Of a stretch of 54,255 bases of DNA, positions 14,775 through 24,048 are shown piece by piece (the stretch's first letter is position 1; every line of letters starts with the position of its first letter). This DNA is from Acidimicrobiia bacterium (GTDB taxonomy: Bacteria; Actinomycetota; Acidimicrobiia; Spongiisociales; Spongiisociaceae): the NCBI GenBank assembly GCA_021296345.1, contig JAGWAN010000025.1, positions 10,250 to 64,504 of the forward strand. Reading direction: 5' to 3'. A program made the position numbers and the translations under genes. A model generated the notes under the pieces. The model ran no database searches and was not told the DNA's origin. It saw only the letters and a program-made list of their open reading frames with translations.

Positions 14775-15782
14775 ATGCGCTTAGCGGTAATCGGGGCAGG
14801 ATCTTGGGGAACGGCCATAGCGCGACTCGCCTCCGCCAACGCCTCGGTGGGGTTATGGACCCGGCGCGCCGAATTGGCCGAGGCCATCAACGCCGACGGG
14901 GAGAACGCCGAATACCTGCCAGGGGTACGCCTATCCGACCACATCACCGCCACCACCGAATTCACCCGGGCTGTAAACGGAGCGGTCGCGGTGCTGGTCG
15001 CGGTTCCGTCCCACGGCTACCGGGACGTCCTGGAGAAGGCGAGTGGCATCATCCCGACGTCCATACCGGTGGTCAGCCTCGCCAAGGGCATCGAGGTGTC
15101 GACCTGCCTTCGCATGTCGGAAGTCACCCTGGACGTACTCGACGGTCATGATCCGAGCCGGGTGGGCGCGCTGTCCGGCCCGAACCTGTCCGAAGAGATC
15201 ATGGACGGCCAGCCCGCCGCCACGGTCCTATCCATGGCCGATCGGACGGTTGGCCGCGAGATCCAATCCATCCTCGGCACGCCCCGTTTCCGGGTGTACA
15301 CCAACCCGGACCTGATCGGGGTGGAGGTGGCCGGCGCCACCAAGAACGTCATCGCCCTGGCGGCGGGGATGTCGCGGGGCCTGGGATTCGGCATGAACAC
15401 GATGGCCGGCCTGGCGACTCGCGGTCTGGCGGAGATGACCCGCCTCGGCGTCGTTCTGGGTGCCGAGGCTCTCACCTTCGGAGGTCTCGCCGGCGTGGGC
15501 GATCTCATGGCGACCTGCGGGAGCCCGAGCAGCCGCAACTACCGGGTGGGGTACCAACTGGGTAAGGGACGCAAGATCGATGAGATCACCTCGCGGATGA
15601 AGACGATCGCCGAGGCGGTACGTACCACCGAGGCCGTTCTCCAGCTCGCGTCTCGACACGGCGTGGAAATGCCCATCGCCGAGGCGGTGGGAAGGATCCT
15701 CTACCAGGGCGAGACCGTCCAGGAGGCGATGAAGCGTCTCCTGGATCGGGAACCCCGGCAGGAAGGTGACGGCATCGCCTGA
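14775..15782 (+). CDS. gpsA: NAD(P)H-dependent glycerol-3-phosphate dehydrogenase
   Basis: A 335-residue cytoplasmic enzyme that reduces dihydroxyacetone phosphate to sn-glycerol 3-phosphate for phospholipid synthesis. The Rossmann motif GAGSWGTA is at residues 8-15, SLAKGIE and LSGPNLSEEI are the substrate-binding segments, and GATKNVIALAAG contains the catalytic lysine. GLAGVGDLMATC, SRNYRVG and the final helical domain are family-typical. The length is normal. The start has no ribosome binding site but a -10-like hexamer just upstream. It is divergent from ychF and followed 69 bp later by a small NIPSNAP-like gene. Confidence 0.95.
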   Translation: MRLAVIGAGSWGTAIARLASANASVGLWTRRAELAEAINADGENAEYLPGVRLSDHITATTEFTRAVNGAVAVLVAVPSHGYRDVLEKASGIIPTSIPVVSLAKGIEVSTCLRMSEVTLDVLDGHDPSRVGALSGPNLSEEIMDGQPAATVLSMADRTVGREIQSILGTPRFRVYTNPDLIGVEVAGATKNVIALAAGMSRGLGFGMNTMAGLATRGLAEMTRLGVVLGAEALTFGGLAGVGDLMATCGSPSSRNYRVGYQLGKGRKIDEITSRMKTIAEAVRTTEAVLQLASRHGVEMPIAEAVGRILYQGETVQEAMKRLLDREPRQEGDGIA

Positions 15783-15851
15783 GGACCGCTCCACCAGCCC
15801 GCGATCAGGAACCACGCGGAGCGGAGCGGAGCACTGCAGTAGGATGGGAGC

Positions 15852-16142
15852 ATGAACGCCCAACTCCGCATCTATGACATCAAGCCGGGAACGATGGAAG
15901 AGTTCGCGGCCAAGGTCGACGAAGAGCTACTGCCGATACGCATGGACCACGGGTTCCGACGTAGAGGCCCATGGATCATCGAAGAGTCGTACCAGTACGT
16001 ATGGATCGTCCACTACGACGGCGAGGAGCCCTTCGAGGAGATCGACAGGCGCTACTACGCCGACCCTCGACGTGATGAGATGTCGTTCAACCCCATGGAC
16101 TACATCACCAGGGTCGACGCCAGGATGCTGACCCCCATCTAG
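15852..16142 (+). CDS. small NIPSNAP/dimeric alpha-beta-barrel-like protein
   Basis: A 96-residue soluble protein. The pattern LRIYDIKPGTMEEFAAKVDEELLPIRMDHGF is typical of NIPSNAP-like dimeric alpha/beta barrels: a first strand, then a helix carrying the alternating charged face. The central aromatic YQYVWIVHYDGEEPFEEIDRRYY also fits. Such proteins are often small enzymes or oligomerisation domains with unassigned substrate. The ATG has a purine-rich GGATGGGAG immediately upstream. It ends 13 bp before the convergent purN gene. The fold call is moderate; a specific role cannot be given. Confidence 0.7.
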   Translation: MNAQLRIYDIKPGTMEEFAAKVDEELLPIRMDHGFRRRGPWIIEESYQYVWIVHYDGEEPFEEIDRRYYADPRRDEMSFNPMDYITRVDARMLTPI

Positions 16143-16155
16143 GGTTGCCGCGTGG

Positions 16156-16773
16156 TCAGCGCCCTTCCAGCAGGGTGGCCACCGTGTCGACCAGCAGCTG
16201 GTGTTCCACGCGATGGATCCGTTCGGTGAGGGTGTGGATCGAGTCACCGTGGAGGATCGGCACCTCCGCGCTGGCGATGACCGGACCGTCGTCCACCCCC
16301 TCATCCACCACGTAGTGGACCATCACCCCCGCCGAGGCCACCTCTCCGGCCCGGTACGCCGTCCAGGTGTCCTGGATGGCGTTGGCGCCGGGGAACGTAC
16401 CGGGTAGCGCCGGATGGAGGTTGACCACCCGCTCCGGGAATCGGTCGAAGAACGCCGTGGACAGCAGATGCATCCATCCGGCCAACACGACCAGGTCGGG
16501 CTGCTCGGCCGCCACCGCGCCGGCCAGGTCGGCGTCGTAGCGATGGCGGGCCGCCACGCGATCGGGGGCGCCTTGGAGATACGGCTCGAGCAGGCGGCAT
16601 TCCTCGGGGATACCGGCCCGGCGAGCCCGTTGGCGAGCCGCTGCTCCACGGCGGTTGACGATCACCCTGGTCACCTCGGCTCGAAGCCGGCCCGCCTCCA
16701 CGGCATCGATCAGCGCTTGAAGGTTGGTGCCCGATCCGGATGCCAAGACCACGAGGCGCGCGGTCACCGCCAC
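16156..16773 (-). CDS. purN: phosphoribosylglycinamide formyltransferase (GART)
   Basis: A 205-residue enzyme that transfers the formyl group of 10-formyl-tetrahydrofolate to GAR, the third step of IMP synthesis. SGSGTNLQALIDA binds the phosphate, NLHPALPGTFPG includes the catalytic His, and GVDDGPVIA has the essential Asp. It is the last gene of the purine operon. The GTG at 16773 overlaps purM by 10 bp. A second in-frame GTG at 16767 would give a GTGA 4-bp overlap and may be the real start. It converges with the NIPSNAP-like gene. Confidence 0.93.
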   Translation of the reverse strand: MAVTARLVVLASGSGTNLQALIDAVEAGRLRAEVTRVIVNRRGAAARQRARRAGIPEECRLLEPYLQGAPDRVAARHRYDADLAGAVAAEQPDLVVLAGWMHLLSTAFFDRFPERVVNLHPALPGTFPGANAIQDTWTAYRAGEVASAGVMVHYVVDEGVDDGPVIASAEVPILHGDSIHTLTERIHRVEHQLLVDTVATLLEGR

Positions 16774-17765
16774 GACCCGGTGAACACCACCCGTTCATCC
16801 TCGCCAGCGACGGGTATCACCGACCCTATCTCAAGGCAGCCCAACTCGGCGGCTCGCGAACCCAGGCCGCTGTCGATCACCACCGCCATGCCGACACCCA
16901 TGTTCCAGGTCCTGAACGCCTCGCCGTCGTCGATCCCGCTCCAGGCCACCAGGGTGACGAAGGGTTCCGGCACATCCCACGATCCCAGCTCGACCATCGC
17001 GCCCAGACCGGTGGGCAGTACCCGGGGGAGGTTGTCGGCCAGCCCGCCACCGGTTATGTGCGCCAGCGCCTTCGGGGCTACGCCCCCGGCTTGCAAGGAG
17101 CGCACCGTCGGCAGGTAGCTGCGGTGGGGCGCCAGCAGGCTGTCGAGCAGGTCCGGCGCCGACGACCGGCCGTCGAGCAGCCGGCGGATCAGCGAGTATC
17201 CATTGGTGTGGGGTCCGCTGCTTGGCAGGCCGACCACCAGGTCCCCCTCCTCGATCTCGTCGAGGCGGGGCCAGAGGTTGTCCCGGTCTGCCATCCCGAC
17301 GATCATTCCGGCAACGTCCACCGCGCCCGGCTGGTAGACGCCCGGCATCTCCGCGGTCTCGCCTCCCAGCAGGGCACAACCTGCCTCGCGGCAAGCCTCG
17401 GCGATGCCGCCCACGATGTCCGCCGCCACTTCGGGGACCAGCCGCGAGGTGGCGATGTAGTCGAGGAAGAACAACGGCTCGGCGCCAACCACCAGGATGT
17501 CGTTGACGCAATGGTTCACCACATCGATCCCCACGCCGTGCCAGCGCCCGTAGCGCCCGGCCAGCTCGGCCTTCGTCCCGACCCCGTCGGTGGAGGCCAC
17601 CAGCACCTTGCCGGGTCCGAGCCGGTCGGCCGCGTAGATCCCGCCGAATCCGCCCCCGCCGGCCAGCACTTCTTCGGTGGCGGTGGAGGCGACCGACGAG
17701 GCCAGCAGGTCGACGGTCCGGTTACCGGCGTCTATGTCGACCCCGGATTCGCGATAGGTGATCAT
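16764..17765 (-). CDS. purM: phosphoribosylformylglycinamidine cyclo-ligase (AIR synthetase)
   Basis: A 333-residue ATP-dependent cyclase that converts FGAM to AIR. It starts at [15 protein letters not shown] and shows GGFGGIYAADR, STDGVGTKAELA, GIDVVNHCVNDILVVGAEPLFFLDY and LLGGETAEMPGVY, all standard for the family, with the GPHTNGYSLIR loop. The ATG overlaps the purD stop (ATGA), so translation is coupled. Length and motifs are complete. The normal GIGVAP-type C-terminal segment reads MGVGMAVV. Confidence 0.96.
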   Translation of the reverse strand: MITYRESGVDIDAGNRTVDLLASSVASTATEEVLAGGGGFGGIYAADRLGPGKVLVASTDGVGTKAELAGRYGRWHGVGIDVVNHCVNDILVVGAEPLFFLDYIATSRLVPEVAADIVGGIAEACREAGCALLGGETAEMPGVYQPGAVDVAGMIVGMADRDNLWPRLDEIEEGDLVVGLPSSGPHTNGYSLIRRLLDGRSSAPDLLDSLLAPHRSYLPTVRSLQAGGVAPKALAHITGGGLADNLPRVLPTGLGAMVELGSWDVPEPFVTLVAWSGIDDGEAFRTWNMGVGMAVVIDSGLGSRAAELGCLEIGSVIPVAGEDERVVFTGSWR

Positions 17766-19078
17766 CCGCCGGCCATCTCCCTCAACGGCGGCGCTCCGGT
17801 CACGGCAGCGGATGCGCGGCGGCCGATGTCCCGGCGGTATTGGGCCCCCTCGAAGGAGATGGCCCCCACCCCTGCGTAGGCGCGCTCGGTCGCTTTTTCA
17901 AGGGTGCTTCCCAGAGCGGTGACGGCCAGCACCCGGCCGCCGGTGGCGTGGGTCACACCGCTGATGCGGTCGGTGCCGGCGTGGAATACCACGCATCCCT
18001 CCGCCTCCGCCCGGTCGAGGCCGGTGATAGGCGCGGGTCGGGCCGCGGCGGTCGGGTAGCCGGCGGACGCCATCACCACGGTGGTGCACGCTGACTGCGA
18101 CCACTCTACGGTGAGGCCGCCCAGCGAACCGGTTGCGCAGGCGAGCATGATCTCGAAGAGGTCCGTCTCCAGGAGCGGCAGGACGGCCTGGGTCTCGGGA
18201 TCGCCTAGGCGGCAGTTGATCTCGAGTACCTTCGGGCCTGCGCCGGTGAGCATCAACCCGAAGTAGATGACCCCACGGTAGGGCGTGCCGGCCTCGCCCA
18301 GCGCTTCGAGGGTGGGGCGGATGAACCGGTCGCCGACCCGGGCCAGCAGTTCGCCGGTGGCAACCGGCGACGGGACGAAGGCACCCATCCCGCCGGTGTT
18401 CGGTCCGGCATCCCCGTCGAGCAGCCTCTTGTGGTCCTGGGCCGCCGGCATGACAGCGAAGCCGGCGCCGTCGCAGAACGCGAGCACGGACACCTCTACG
18501 CCCCGCAGGCGTTCCTCAACCACGACCTCGCGGCCCGCTTCCCCGAACCGCCCGTCCACGAGCATGGCGCGGATGGCGGCAGCCGCCTCTCCACGTGTCT
18601 CGGCCACCACCACGCCCTTGCCTGCTGCCAGCCCGCTCGCCTTGATGACGGGGACCGAGGGAAGCTGGTCGAGATATGCCAGGGCCGGAGTGGCATCGCG
18701 GAAGGTGGCCGACGCGCCGGTCGGTATCGACAGCGCGTCGAGGTACGCCTTGCAGTAGGCCTTGGAGGCCTCGAGCCGGGCGCCGGCCGCGCCGGGTCCG
18801 AAGGCGGGAATGCCGGCCGCCTCGAGCGCATCGGCCAGACCTGCGGCCAGCGGAGCCTCGGGACCCACCGCCACCAGATCGACCGACTCGCGCTCGGCCA
18901 GAGCCACGAGGCCCGCCACGTCGCCGGCGCCGACCGCCACGTTCTCGCAACGTTCCTCCTGGCCGGTCCCGGCGTTGCCGGGCGCCACGAGGATCCGGTC
19001 CACCCGGGCGGAACGGGCGAGGCAACGGGAGATCGCATGCTCGCGGCCGCCACCGCCCACCACGAGCACCGCGGTCAT
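17762..19078 (-). CDS. purD: phosphoribosylamine-glycine ligase (GAR synthetase)
   Basis: A 438-residue ATP-grasp enzyme that joins phosphoribosylamine and glycine. It begins with [13 protein letters not shown], and the family motifs [73 protein letters not shown] and [17 protein letters not shown] are all present. The start at 19078 leaves 4 bp after purF. The open frame extends 38 codons further into purF but those residues are not family-like. It acts in the cytoplasm as the second step of the pathway. Confidence 0.96.
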   Translation of the reverse strand: MTAVLVVGGGGREHAISRCLARSARVDRILVAPGNAGTGQEERCENVAVGAGDVAGLVALAERESVDLVAVGPEAPLAAGLADALEAAGIPAFGPGAAGARLEASKAYCKAYLDALSIPTGASATFRDATPALAYLDQLPSVPVIKASGLAAGKGVVVAETRGEAAAAIRAMLVDGRFGEAGREVVVEERLRGVEVSVLAFCDGAGFAVMPAAQDHKRLLDGDAGPNTGGMGAFVPSPVATGELLARVGDRFIRPTLEALGEAGTPYRGVIYFGLMLTGAGPKVLEINCRLGDPETQAVLPLLETDLFEIMLACATGSLGGLTVEWSQSACTTVVMASAGYPTAAARPAPITGLDRAEAEGCVVFHAGTDRISGVTHATGGRVLAVTALGSTLEKATERAYAGVGAISFEGAQYRRDIGRRASAAVTGAPPLREMAGG

Positions 19079-19082
19079 GAGC

Positions 19083-20516
19083 TCACTCTCCCCACACGGA
19101 GGAGAACCGGCCCTTGCGACCGAACTGCAGCTGGACGAAGCGCTCCGGCTGGAACGGGTACCGGCCGGTGAAGCAGGCGTTGCAGAAGCCATCCTCGGCG
19201 TCGAGCGCCCGCATGAGGCCTTCGAGCGAGAGGAAAGCGAGCGAGTCGGCGCCGATCTCCTCGCATATCTCGGTCTCCGACAGGCGGGAGGCGATCAGCT
19301 CGTCCGGAGAAGCCATGTCTATTCCCATGTAGCAAGGATGGGTGATCGCCGGACACGCCACCCGGACGTGTACCTCCGAGGCCCCGGCCTCGCGCAGCAT
19401 GCGGACCAACTGCCCCCCGGTCGTTCCCCGCACGATCGAGTCGTCGACCATCACGATCCGCCGGCCTGCGAGGTTGTCGGCGAGCGGATTGAACTTCATG
19501 GCCACCCCTGCGTCGCGCAGATCCTGGGTCGGCTCGATAAAGGTCCTGCCCACGTAGCGATTCTTGATCAGCCCCTCGGTGTATGGCAGGTTCGCTTCCT
19601 GGGCGAACCCGACCGCGTGGGGTGTCCCCGAGTCGGGTACCGACAGGACCAGGTCGGCGTCCACCGGGGCCTCGCGGGCCAGCTGGCGGCCCAGACGCTG
19701 GCGGACGCTGTGCACCAGCTTCCCGTCATGCACGGTGTCGGGCCGGGAGAAGTAGATGTGCTCGAAGGTGCAGAAGGCGCGCGGGGGTGGCGGCGGGCCG
19801 CCCGGGATGATGCGGAGACCGCGGGCGTCGATCCGGGCTATCTCCCCCGGTTGCAGCTCTGCCACGAAGTCGGCCCTCGTTGTGGAGAAGGCGCAGGTCT
19901 CCGAAGCCAGGATGTAGCCGCCGTCGATCTCCCCGATAACCAGCGGACGGAACCCCCACGGGTCCCGCACTCCGTAGACGGCGTCGCGGGTGAGGATCGT
20001 GAGCGAGTAGGCCCCTTCGGCTCTCTGCATGAGCGAGCGGATCCGGTCCAGCCGGCTACCTTGTGCCGCCGCGAGAAGGTGCACCATCAACTCGGTGTCG
20101 GAGGAGGTCTGGAGGCCGATGCCCTTCTCCAGGAGCTCACGGCGGAGCCGGGGCGCGTTCACGAGGTTGCCGTTGTGCGCCACCGCCAGCGGGCCGTCGA
20201 TGGTCTCGATGACCTGTGGCTGGGCATTGCGCAGGGTCGATCCACCGGTGGTGCTGTAGCGGGTGTGGCCGATGGCGGCACCACCTCCCAGACCGGAGAG
20301 GATGTCCTCGTTGAAGACCGAGCCGACCAGCCCCTCGCCCTTGTGCACATGGGCGAAACGGCCGTCGTAGCTGACGATCCCGGCGGCTTCCTGACCACGA
20401 TGTTGCAGGGCGAAGAGCCCGAAGAAGGCGATCCGGGCCGCCTCCCGATCCGTCGCGTAGACGCCGATCACCCCGCACTGCTCGCGGGGACTGTCCCGGT
20501 CCGCGCCGGGAATCAT
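19083..20516 (-). CDS. purF: amidophosphoribosyltransferase
   Basis: A 477-residue enzyme that commits PRPP and glutamine to purine synthesis. The N-terminal glutaminase nucleophile is Cys14 in [10 protein letters not shown], which would be exposed by removal of a 13-residue propeptide as in the Bacillus type. [22 protein letters not shown] and AHNGNLVNA belong to the glutaminase domain. [12 protein letters not shown] and the PRPP loop [12 protein letters not shown] belong to the phosphoribosyltransferase domain. Cysteines in [13 protein letters not shown] and GFCNACFTG fit the Fe-S cluster of this type. The start at 20516 is the ATGA overlap with purK. Confidence 0.96.
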   Translation of the reverse strand: MIPGADRDSPREQCGVIGVYATDREAARIAFFGLFALQHRGQEAAGIVSYDGRFAHVHKGEGLVGSVFNEDILSGLGGGAAIGHTRYSTTGGSTLRNAQPQVIETIDGPLAVAHNGNLVNAPRLRRELLEKGIGLQTSSDTELMVHLLAAAQGSRLDRIRSLMQRAEGAYSLTILTRDAVYGVRDPWGFRPLVIGEIDGGYILASETCAFSTTRADFVAELQPGEIARIDARGLRIIPGGPPPPPRAFCTFEHIYFSRPDTVHDGKLVHSVRQRLGRQLAREAPVDADLVLSVPDSGTPHAVGFAQEANLPYTEGLIKNRYVGRTFIEPTQDLRDAGVAMKFNPLADNLAGRRIVMVDDSIVRGTTGGQLVRMLREAGASEVHVRVACPAITHPCYMGIDMASPDELIASRLSETEICEEIGADSLAFLSLEGLMRALDAEDGFCNACFTGRYPFQPERFVQLQFGRKGRFSSVWGE

Positions 20517-21676
20517 GACCGGCGCCCGAGTCTGCGCCGTGCCGCCAGCGCCCGCTCGAGGGCGCGCTCGGCCGACGCGTCCGTACACGTGATGTGGCCC
20601 ATCTTGCGGCCGGGCCGCACCTCCTCCTTGCCGTAGAGGTGGAGGTGCACGCCGGGGTCGGCCAGCACATCCGACCAGTCGAGAGGCCGGGCGGGTCCGT
20701 CGCCCCAGATGTCCCCGAGAAGCTGCACCATGGCCGCCGGGCGGCAGTCCCCGTCACCGAGGGGCAAGCCGCATATGGCGCGCAGCTGGCGGGCGAACTG
20801 GCTGGTCGGAGCAGCCTCGATGGTGCAGTGTCCGCTGTTGTGGGGCCGAGGAGCGATCTCGTTGACGACCAGATCGTCGCCCGTCACGAACATCTCCACA
20901 CAAAGGACTCCCACCAAGCGGAGGTGCCGGGCGATCGTGGTGGCGAGGTCCAGGGCCGCAGCGGTCACGCCGGGAGGAACCGATAAGGGCGGAGTGACGG
21001 TCGTGTCGAGGATGCGGTTGACGTGGACGTTCTCCATGACGCCGTGATGGGCCACCTCGCCGTCGATCCCGCGAGCCACGATGACCGAGATCTCAGCATC
21101 GAAGGGCACCACCTCCTCCACCACCAGGCGTTCGCCGTCGAGCGCGCCGACCACCTGGCGCGCCGTGGCGTCATCTACGGTAGTGAGCCGTACCTGGCCG
21201 CGGCCGTCGTACCCGAACCTGGCTCGCTTGGCGATTACCGGCGGCCCGAGATCCTCTACGGCCCGGACCAGTTCGGTCGCCGTGCGGACCTCTCGAAAGG
21301 CCGCCACCGGTGCCCCGGCGGCCATCAGGGCGCGCCGTTCGCGACCGCGGTCCTGGGCGGCCTCGATGACCCGGCCGGCAGGCCGCACGGGCACGCCCGA
21401 GCGAGTGGCCAACTCCCCCAGCAGACCTACCTCGACGTTCTCGAACTCCCAGGTGATGACATCGCAGAGATCCACGAAGCGTTGCACGCCCAGGTCGTCG
21501 TTATAGCCGGACGCCACCTCGACTTCGGCTACCCGCCCGCCCGGCGTGTCCTTGGCGCCTCCGGTCAGCACGGCCACGCGGTACCCGAGCCGGTGTGCCT
21601 CGAAGGACAGCATCCTTCCGAGCTGTCCACCACCCACGATGCCGATGGTGGCGCCCGGCGCCAATACGCGTTCCAT
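20513..21676 (-). CDS. purK: N5-carboxyaminoimidazole ribonucleotide synthase
   Basis: A 387-residue ATP-grasp enzyme that carboxylates AIR to N5-CAIR using ATP and bicarbonate. It shows [58 protein letters not shown] and [12 protein letters not shown]. The ATG at 21676 shares one base with the purE stop (TGATG); a GTG lies one codon earlier. The gene is followed by purF with a 4-bp overlap. PurK and PurE act in sequence, in keeping with their adjacency. Confidence 0.96.
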   Translation of the reverse strand: MERVLAPGATIGIVGGGQLGRMLSFEAHRLGYRVAVLTGGAKDTPGGRVAEVEVASGYNDDLGVQRFVDLCDVITWEFENVEVGLLGELATRSGVPVRPAGRVIEAAQDRGRERRALMAAGAPVAAFREVRTATELVRAVEDLGPPVIAKRARFGYDGRGQVRLTTVDDATARQVVGALDGERLVVEEVVPFDAEISVIVARGIDGEVAHHGVMENVHVNRILDTTVTPPLSVPPGVTAAALDLATTIARHLRLVGVLCVEMFVTGDDLVVNEIAPRPHNSGHCTIEAAPTSQFARQLRAICGLPLGDGDCRPAAMVQLLGDIWGDGPARPLDWSDVLADPGVHLHLYGKEEVRPGRKMGHITCTDASAERALERALAARRRLGRRS

Positions 21677-22167
21677 CACAGCTCGAGCTCGATCGCGGTC
21701 ACCTCCGCGGCTCGCCCGGCGCGGTAGGCGGTGAGTCGCTCTGCCAGCCGCGGATCGTTGCGGGCCAGCATGGCCACCGCGTAGAGACCGGCGTTGGCCG
21801 CCCCCGCCTCCCCGATCGCCATGGTGGCTACCGGCACCCCCGCGGGCATCTGGACGATCGACAGGAGTGAGTCCACACCCTTCAGAGCCCTACTCATGAT
21901 CGGGACGCCGATGACCGGGACGATGGTGTGCCCGGCCACCATCCCCGGGAGGTGGGCGGCACCGCCGGCGCCGGCGATGATGACCTGGAGCCCCCGACCC
22001 GAAGCCGATCCGGCATAGTTCACCATCAGGTCCGGCGTGCGGTGCGCCGAGACGACCCGGCACTCGTGTGGAACGCCGAAGTCCTCGAGCACCTCGGCGG
22101 CGCGGCGCATGGTGGGCCAGTCGGACTCGCTGCCCATGATGACCCCGATGAGCGGCCGATCGGTCAC
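21676..22167 (-). CDS. purE: N5-carboxyaminoimidazole ribonucleotide mutase
   Basis: A 163-residue class I PurE that converts N5-CAIR to CAIR. It carries [23 protein letters not shown] with the catalytic His, and [19 protein letters not shown]. The start is the GTG at 22167, with GGGGAGGAG about 7 nt upstream; the longer open frame reaching into purC is not family-like. The length is normal for the octameric class I enzyme. Confidence 0.95.
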   Translation of the reverse strand: MTDRPLIGVIMGSESDWPTMRRAAEVLEDFGVPHECRVVSAHRTPDLMVNYAGSASGRGLQVIIAGAGGAAHLPGMVAGHTIVPVIGVPIMSRALKGVDSLLSIVQMPAGVPVATMAIGEAGAANAGLYAVAMLARNDPRLAERLTAYRAGRAAEVTAIELEL

Positions 22168-22222
22168 GCTGTTGCTCCTCCCCCTCTCGCTCGCCAGGCG
22201 GCGCGGCCGTCCGGGGCCGCGG

Positions 22223-23173
22223 TCATGGACGATGGTAGGCGCACACCGCCGCGACGACTCGCGGTGCTGCCGGGTACGGAGCCGGCGCGAGCGGCCGGCG
22301 GGTGAGGGCCTCGAACACCTCCAGATAGGCTCGGGCCGCCCTGGCGGCAAGATCGCTGCCGAGCGGTGGCGGGTCGCCGTCGCCGGTGAAACCCTGCGCG
22401 GCATAGGCGAGGCGCACCAGTTCCTTGTCCAGGTTCTCGGGCTCGGCACCGGCGGCGCGGCGCTTTTCAACGGTGGCGCTCCGCCAGAAACGCGACGAGT
22501 CCGGCGTGTGCACCTCGTCGATGATGACCACGCCGCCGTCCGGGTCGAGCCCGAACTCGTACTTGGTGTCGACCAGCGCCAGCCCGGCTTCCCCGGCCGC
22601 CTGCCGACCCCGTTCGAACACGGCGAGAGCGACGCTCCGCACCTCCTCCCAGGTCCCGTCCGCCACCAGGCCACCCTCGACGATGTCGCTCTCTGTGATC
22701 GGCCGGTCGTGGGCGCCCGAAGCTCCCTTGGTGGTGGGGGTGATGATCGGCTGTGGCAGCGGGTCGTTCTTCCGCAACCCGTCCGGGAAACGGATGCCGT
22801 AGACGTGGCGGGCGCCGGCCGCGTAGAGGGTCCACAGGGAAGTGCCGGTGCTGCCGGTGAGCCGGCTCCGGACCACCACCTCCACCGGCAGCGGCCGGCA
22901 CCTGCGGGCGATCATCACGTTGGGGTCCGGCGTCACAACCATGTGGGTGGGAACCAGATCGGCGATGCGGTCGAACCACCAGGCCGACAGCTGGTTGAGA
23001 ACCTGGCCCCGGTACGGGACCGTTCCCAGCACCCGGTCGAACGCAGACAGGCGGTCGGTGGCGATCAGCGCCAGGTGATCACCCAGATCCACCACGTCGC
23101 GCACCTTGCCCCGAACCACGGGACCGATGTCCTCCACGGAGGCGGGGTCGATCCCGGTGAACGGGCTGGCCAT
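22223..23173 (-). CDS. purC: phosphoribosylaminoimidazole-succinocarboxamide (SAICAR) synthase
   Basis: A 316-residue enzyme that ligates aspartate to CAIR. Motifs are [61 protein letters not shown] and [14 protein letters not shown]. It is of the longer, yeast/actinobacterial-like type (about 300) rather than the 237-residue E. coli form. The ATG at 23173 suits the family; an upstream ATG at 23215 would overlap purQ. A 55-bp gap separates it from purE. Confidence 0.94.
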   Translation of the reverse strand: MASPFTGIDPASVEDIGPVVRGKVRDVVDLGDHLALIATDRLSAFDRVLGTVPYRGQVLNQLSAWWFDRIADLVPTHMVVTPDPNVMIARRCRPLPVEVVVRSRLTGSTGTSLWTLYAAGARHVYGIRFPDGLRKNDPLPQPIITPTTKGASGAHDRPITESDIVEGGLVADGTWEEVRSVALAVFERGRQAAGEAGLALVDTKYEFGLDPDGGVVIIDEVHTPDSSRFWRSATVEKRRAAGAEPENLDKELVRLAYAAQGFTGDGDPPPLGSDLAARAARAYLEVFEALTRRPLAPAPYPAAPRVVAAVCAYHRP

Positions 23174-23201
23174 CGCCCGGCCGAGGTCGAGACCGGGCGC
23201 C

Positions 23202-24010
23202 TTACCGGGCGGCATCGACGAGCGCCTCGAAAAGAGCCAGACCTTGGCCGCCGGGCGGGCCGTCCGGTCGTTGCCAGTCGACCACGTGGTCCTCCGGATG
23301 CGGCATGAGCCCGACCGCCGTCCCGGTCGGGTCGCAGAGACCGGCAATGTCGGCCACCGAGCCGTTGGGGTTGGCCGGGTAGCGCCCGCCCGCCACCCGC
23401 TCCGTTTCTGCGTGGCTGTCCTCCGACAGGTAGCGGAAGGCGACCAGCCCCTCGTCCTCCAGGTTTCTGACCACCTCGGGGTCGGTCACGGCCACCCGGC
23501 CCTCGCCATGGGCCACCGGGCAACGGATAAGCGCACCCTCGATGGCACTCAGCCAGCCGGACCGGCAACCGGGCTCGACGCGCAGGTTCACCCAGCGACA
23601 TTCGAAACGCCCGTTGGCGTTGTCCGTGAGCGTCACCCGCCGCGGCGCCCCTGGGCTCCCGAGGAGGCCTGACTTGAGTAGCGCCTGGAAGCCGTTGCAG
23701 ATTCCCAATACGGGCCGCCCCGACCGCACAGCCCCGGCCAGTTCTTTGTAGAGCCACGTCCGGAGCTCGAGAGCCAGGCGGGCTCCGGCACCCAGAGCGT
23801 CGCCGTAGGAGAAGCCGCCCGGAAGCACCAGAGCGGCGAAGCCGGATACCGACACAGCTCCCGCACGGAGGTCGTTCATAGAAACGATGCTCGGGTCTCC
23901 TCCCGCCAGCTTCACAGCCAGCGCGGCCTCGGCATCGCGATTGGTCCCCGGGGAATGAAGAATGAGGATCGGCGGTGTGGTTACGGCATTCTCCCTCGGG
24001 CTGTATTCAC
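23202..24010 (-). CDS. purQ: FGAM synthase glutaminase subunit, 5' end possibly frameshifted
   Basis: The class I glutamine amidotransferase partner of PurL; it supplies ammonia for FGAR to FGAM. PGGFSYGDALGAGA, VLGICNGFQALLKSGLL with the nucleophile Cys, and PHPEDHVVDW give a complete catalytic set. The family N-terminus corresponds to PILILHSPGTNRD, but no ATG, GTG or TTG exists in that frame near it; the first in-frame ATG is at 24080, inside purL. A strong AGGAGGG (24019-24025) and a GTG at 24010 (spacing 8) open in another frame that reads nine codons to a TAA at 23983. One extra base near 23987 would join the two. I therefore end the feature at 24010 and suspect a one-base loss, biological or from assembly. 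Confidence 0.85.
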
Positions 24011-24048
24011 AAGGTCTTCCCTCCTGACGGGCGTCCGTCCGGAGCTGG

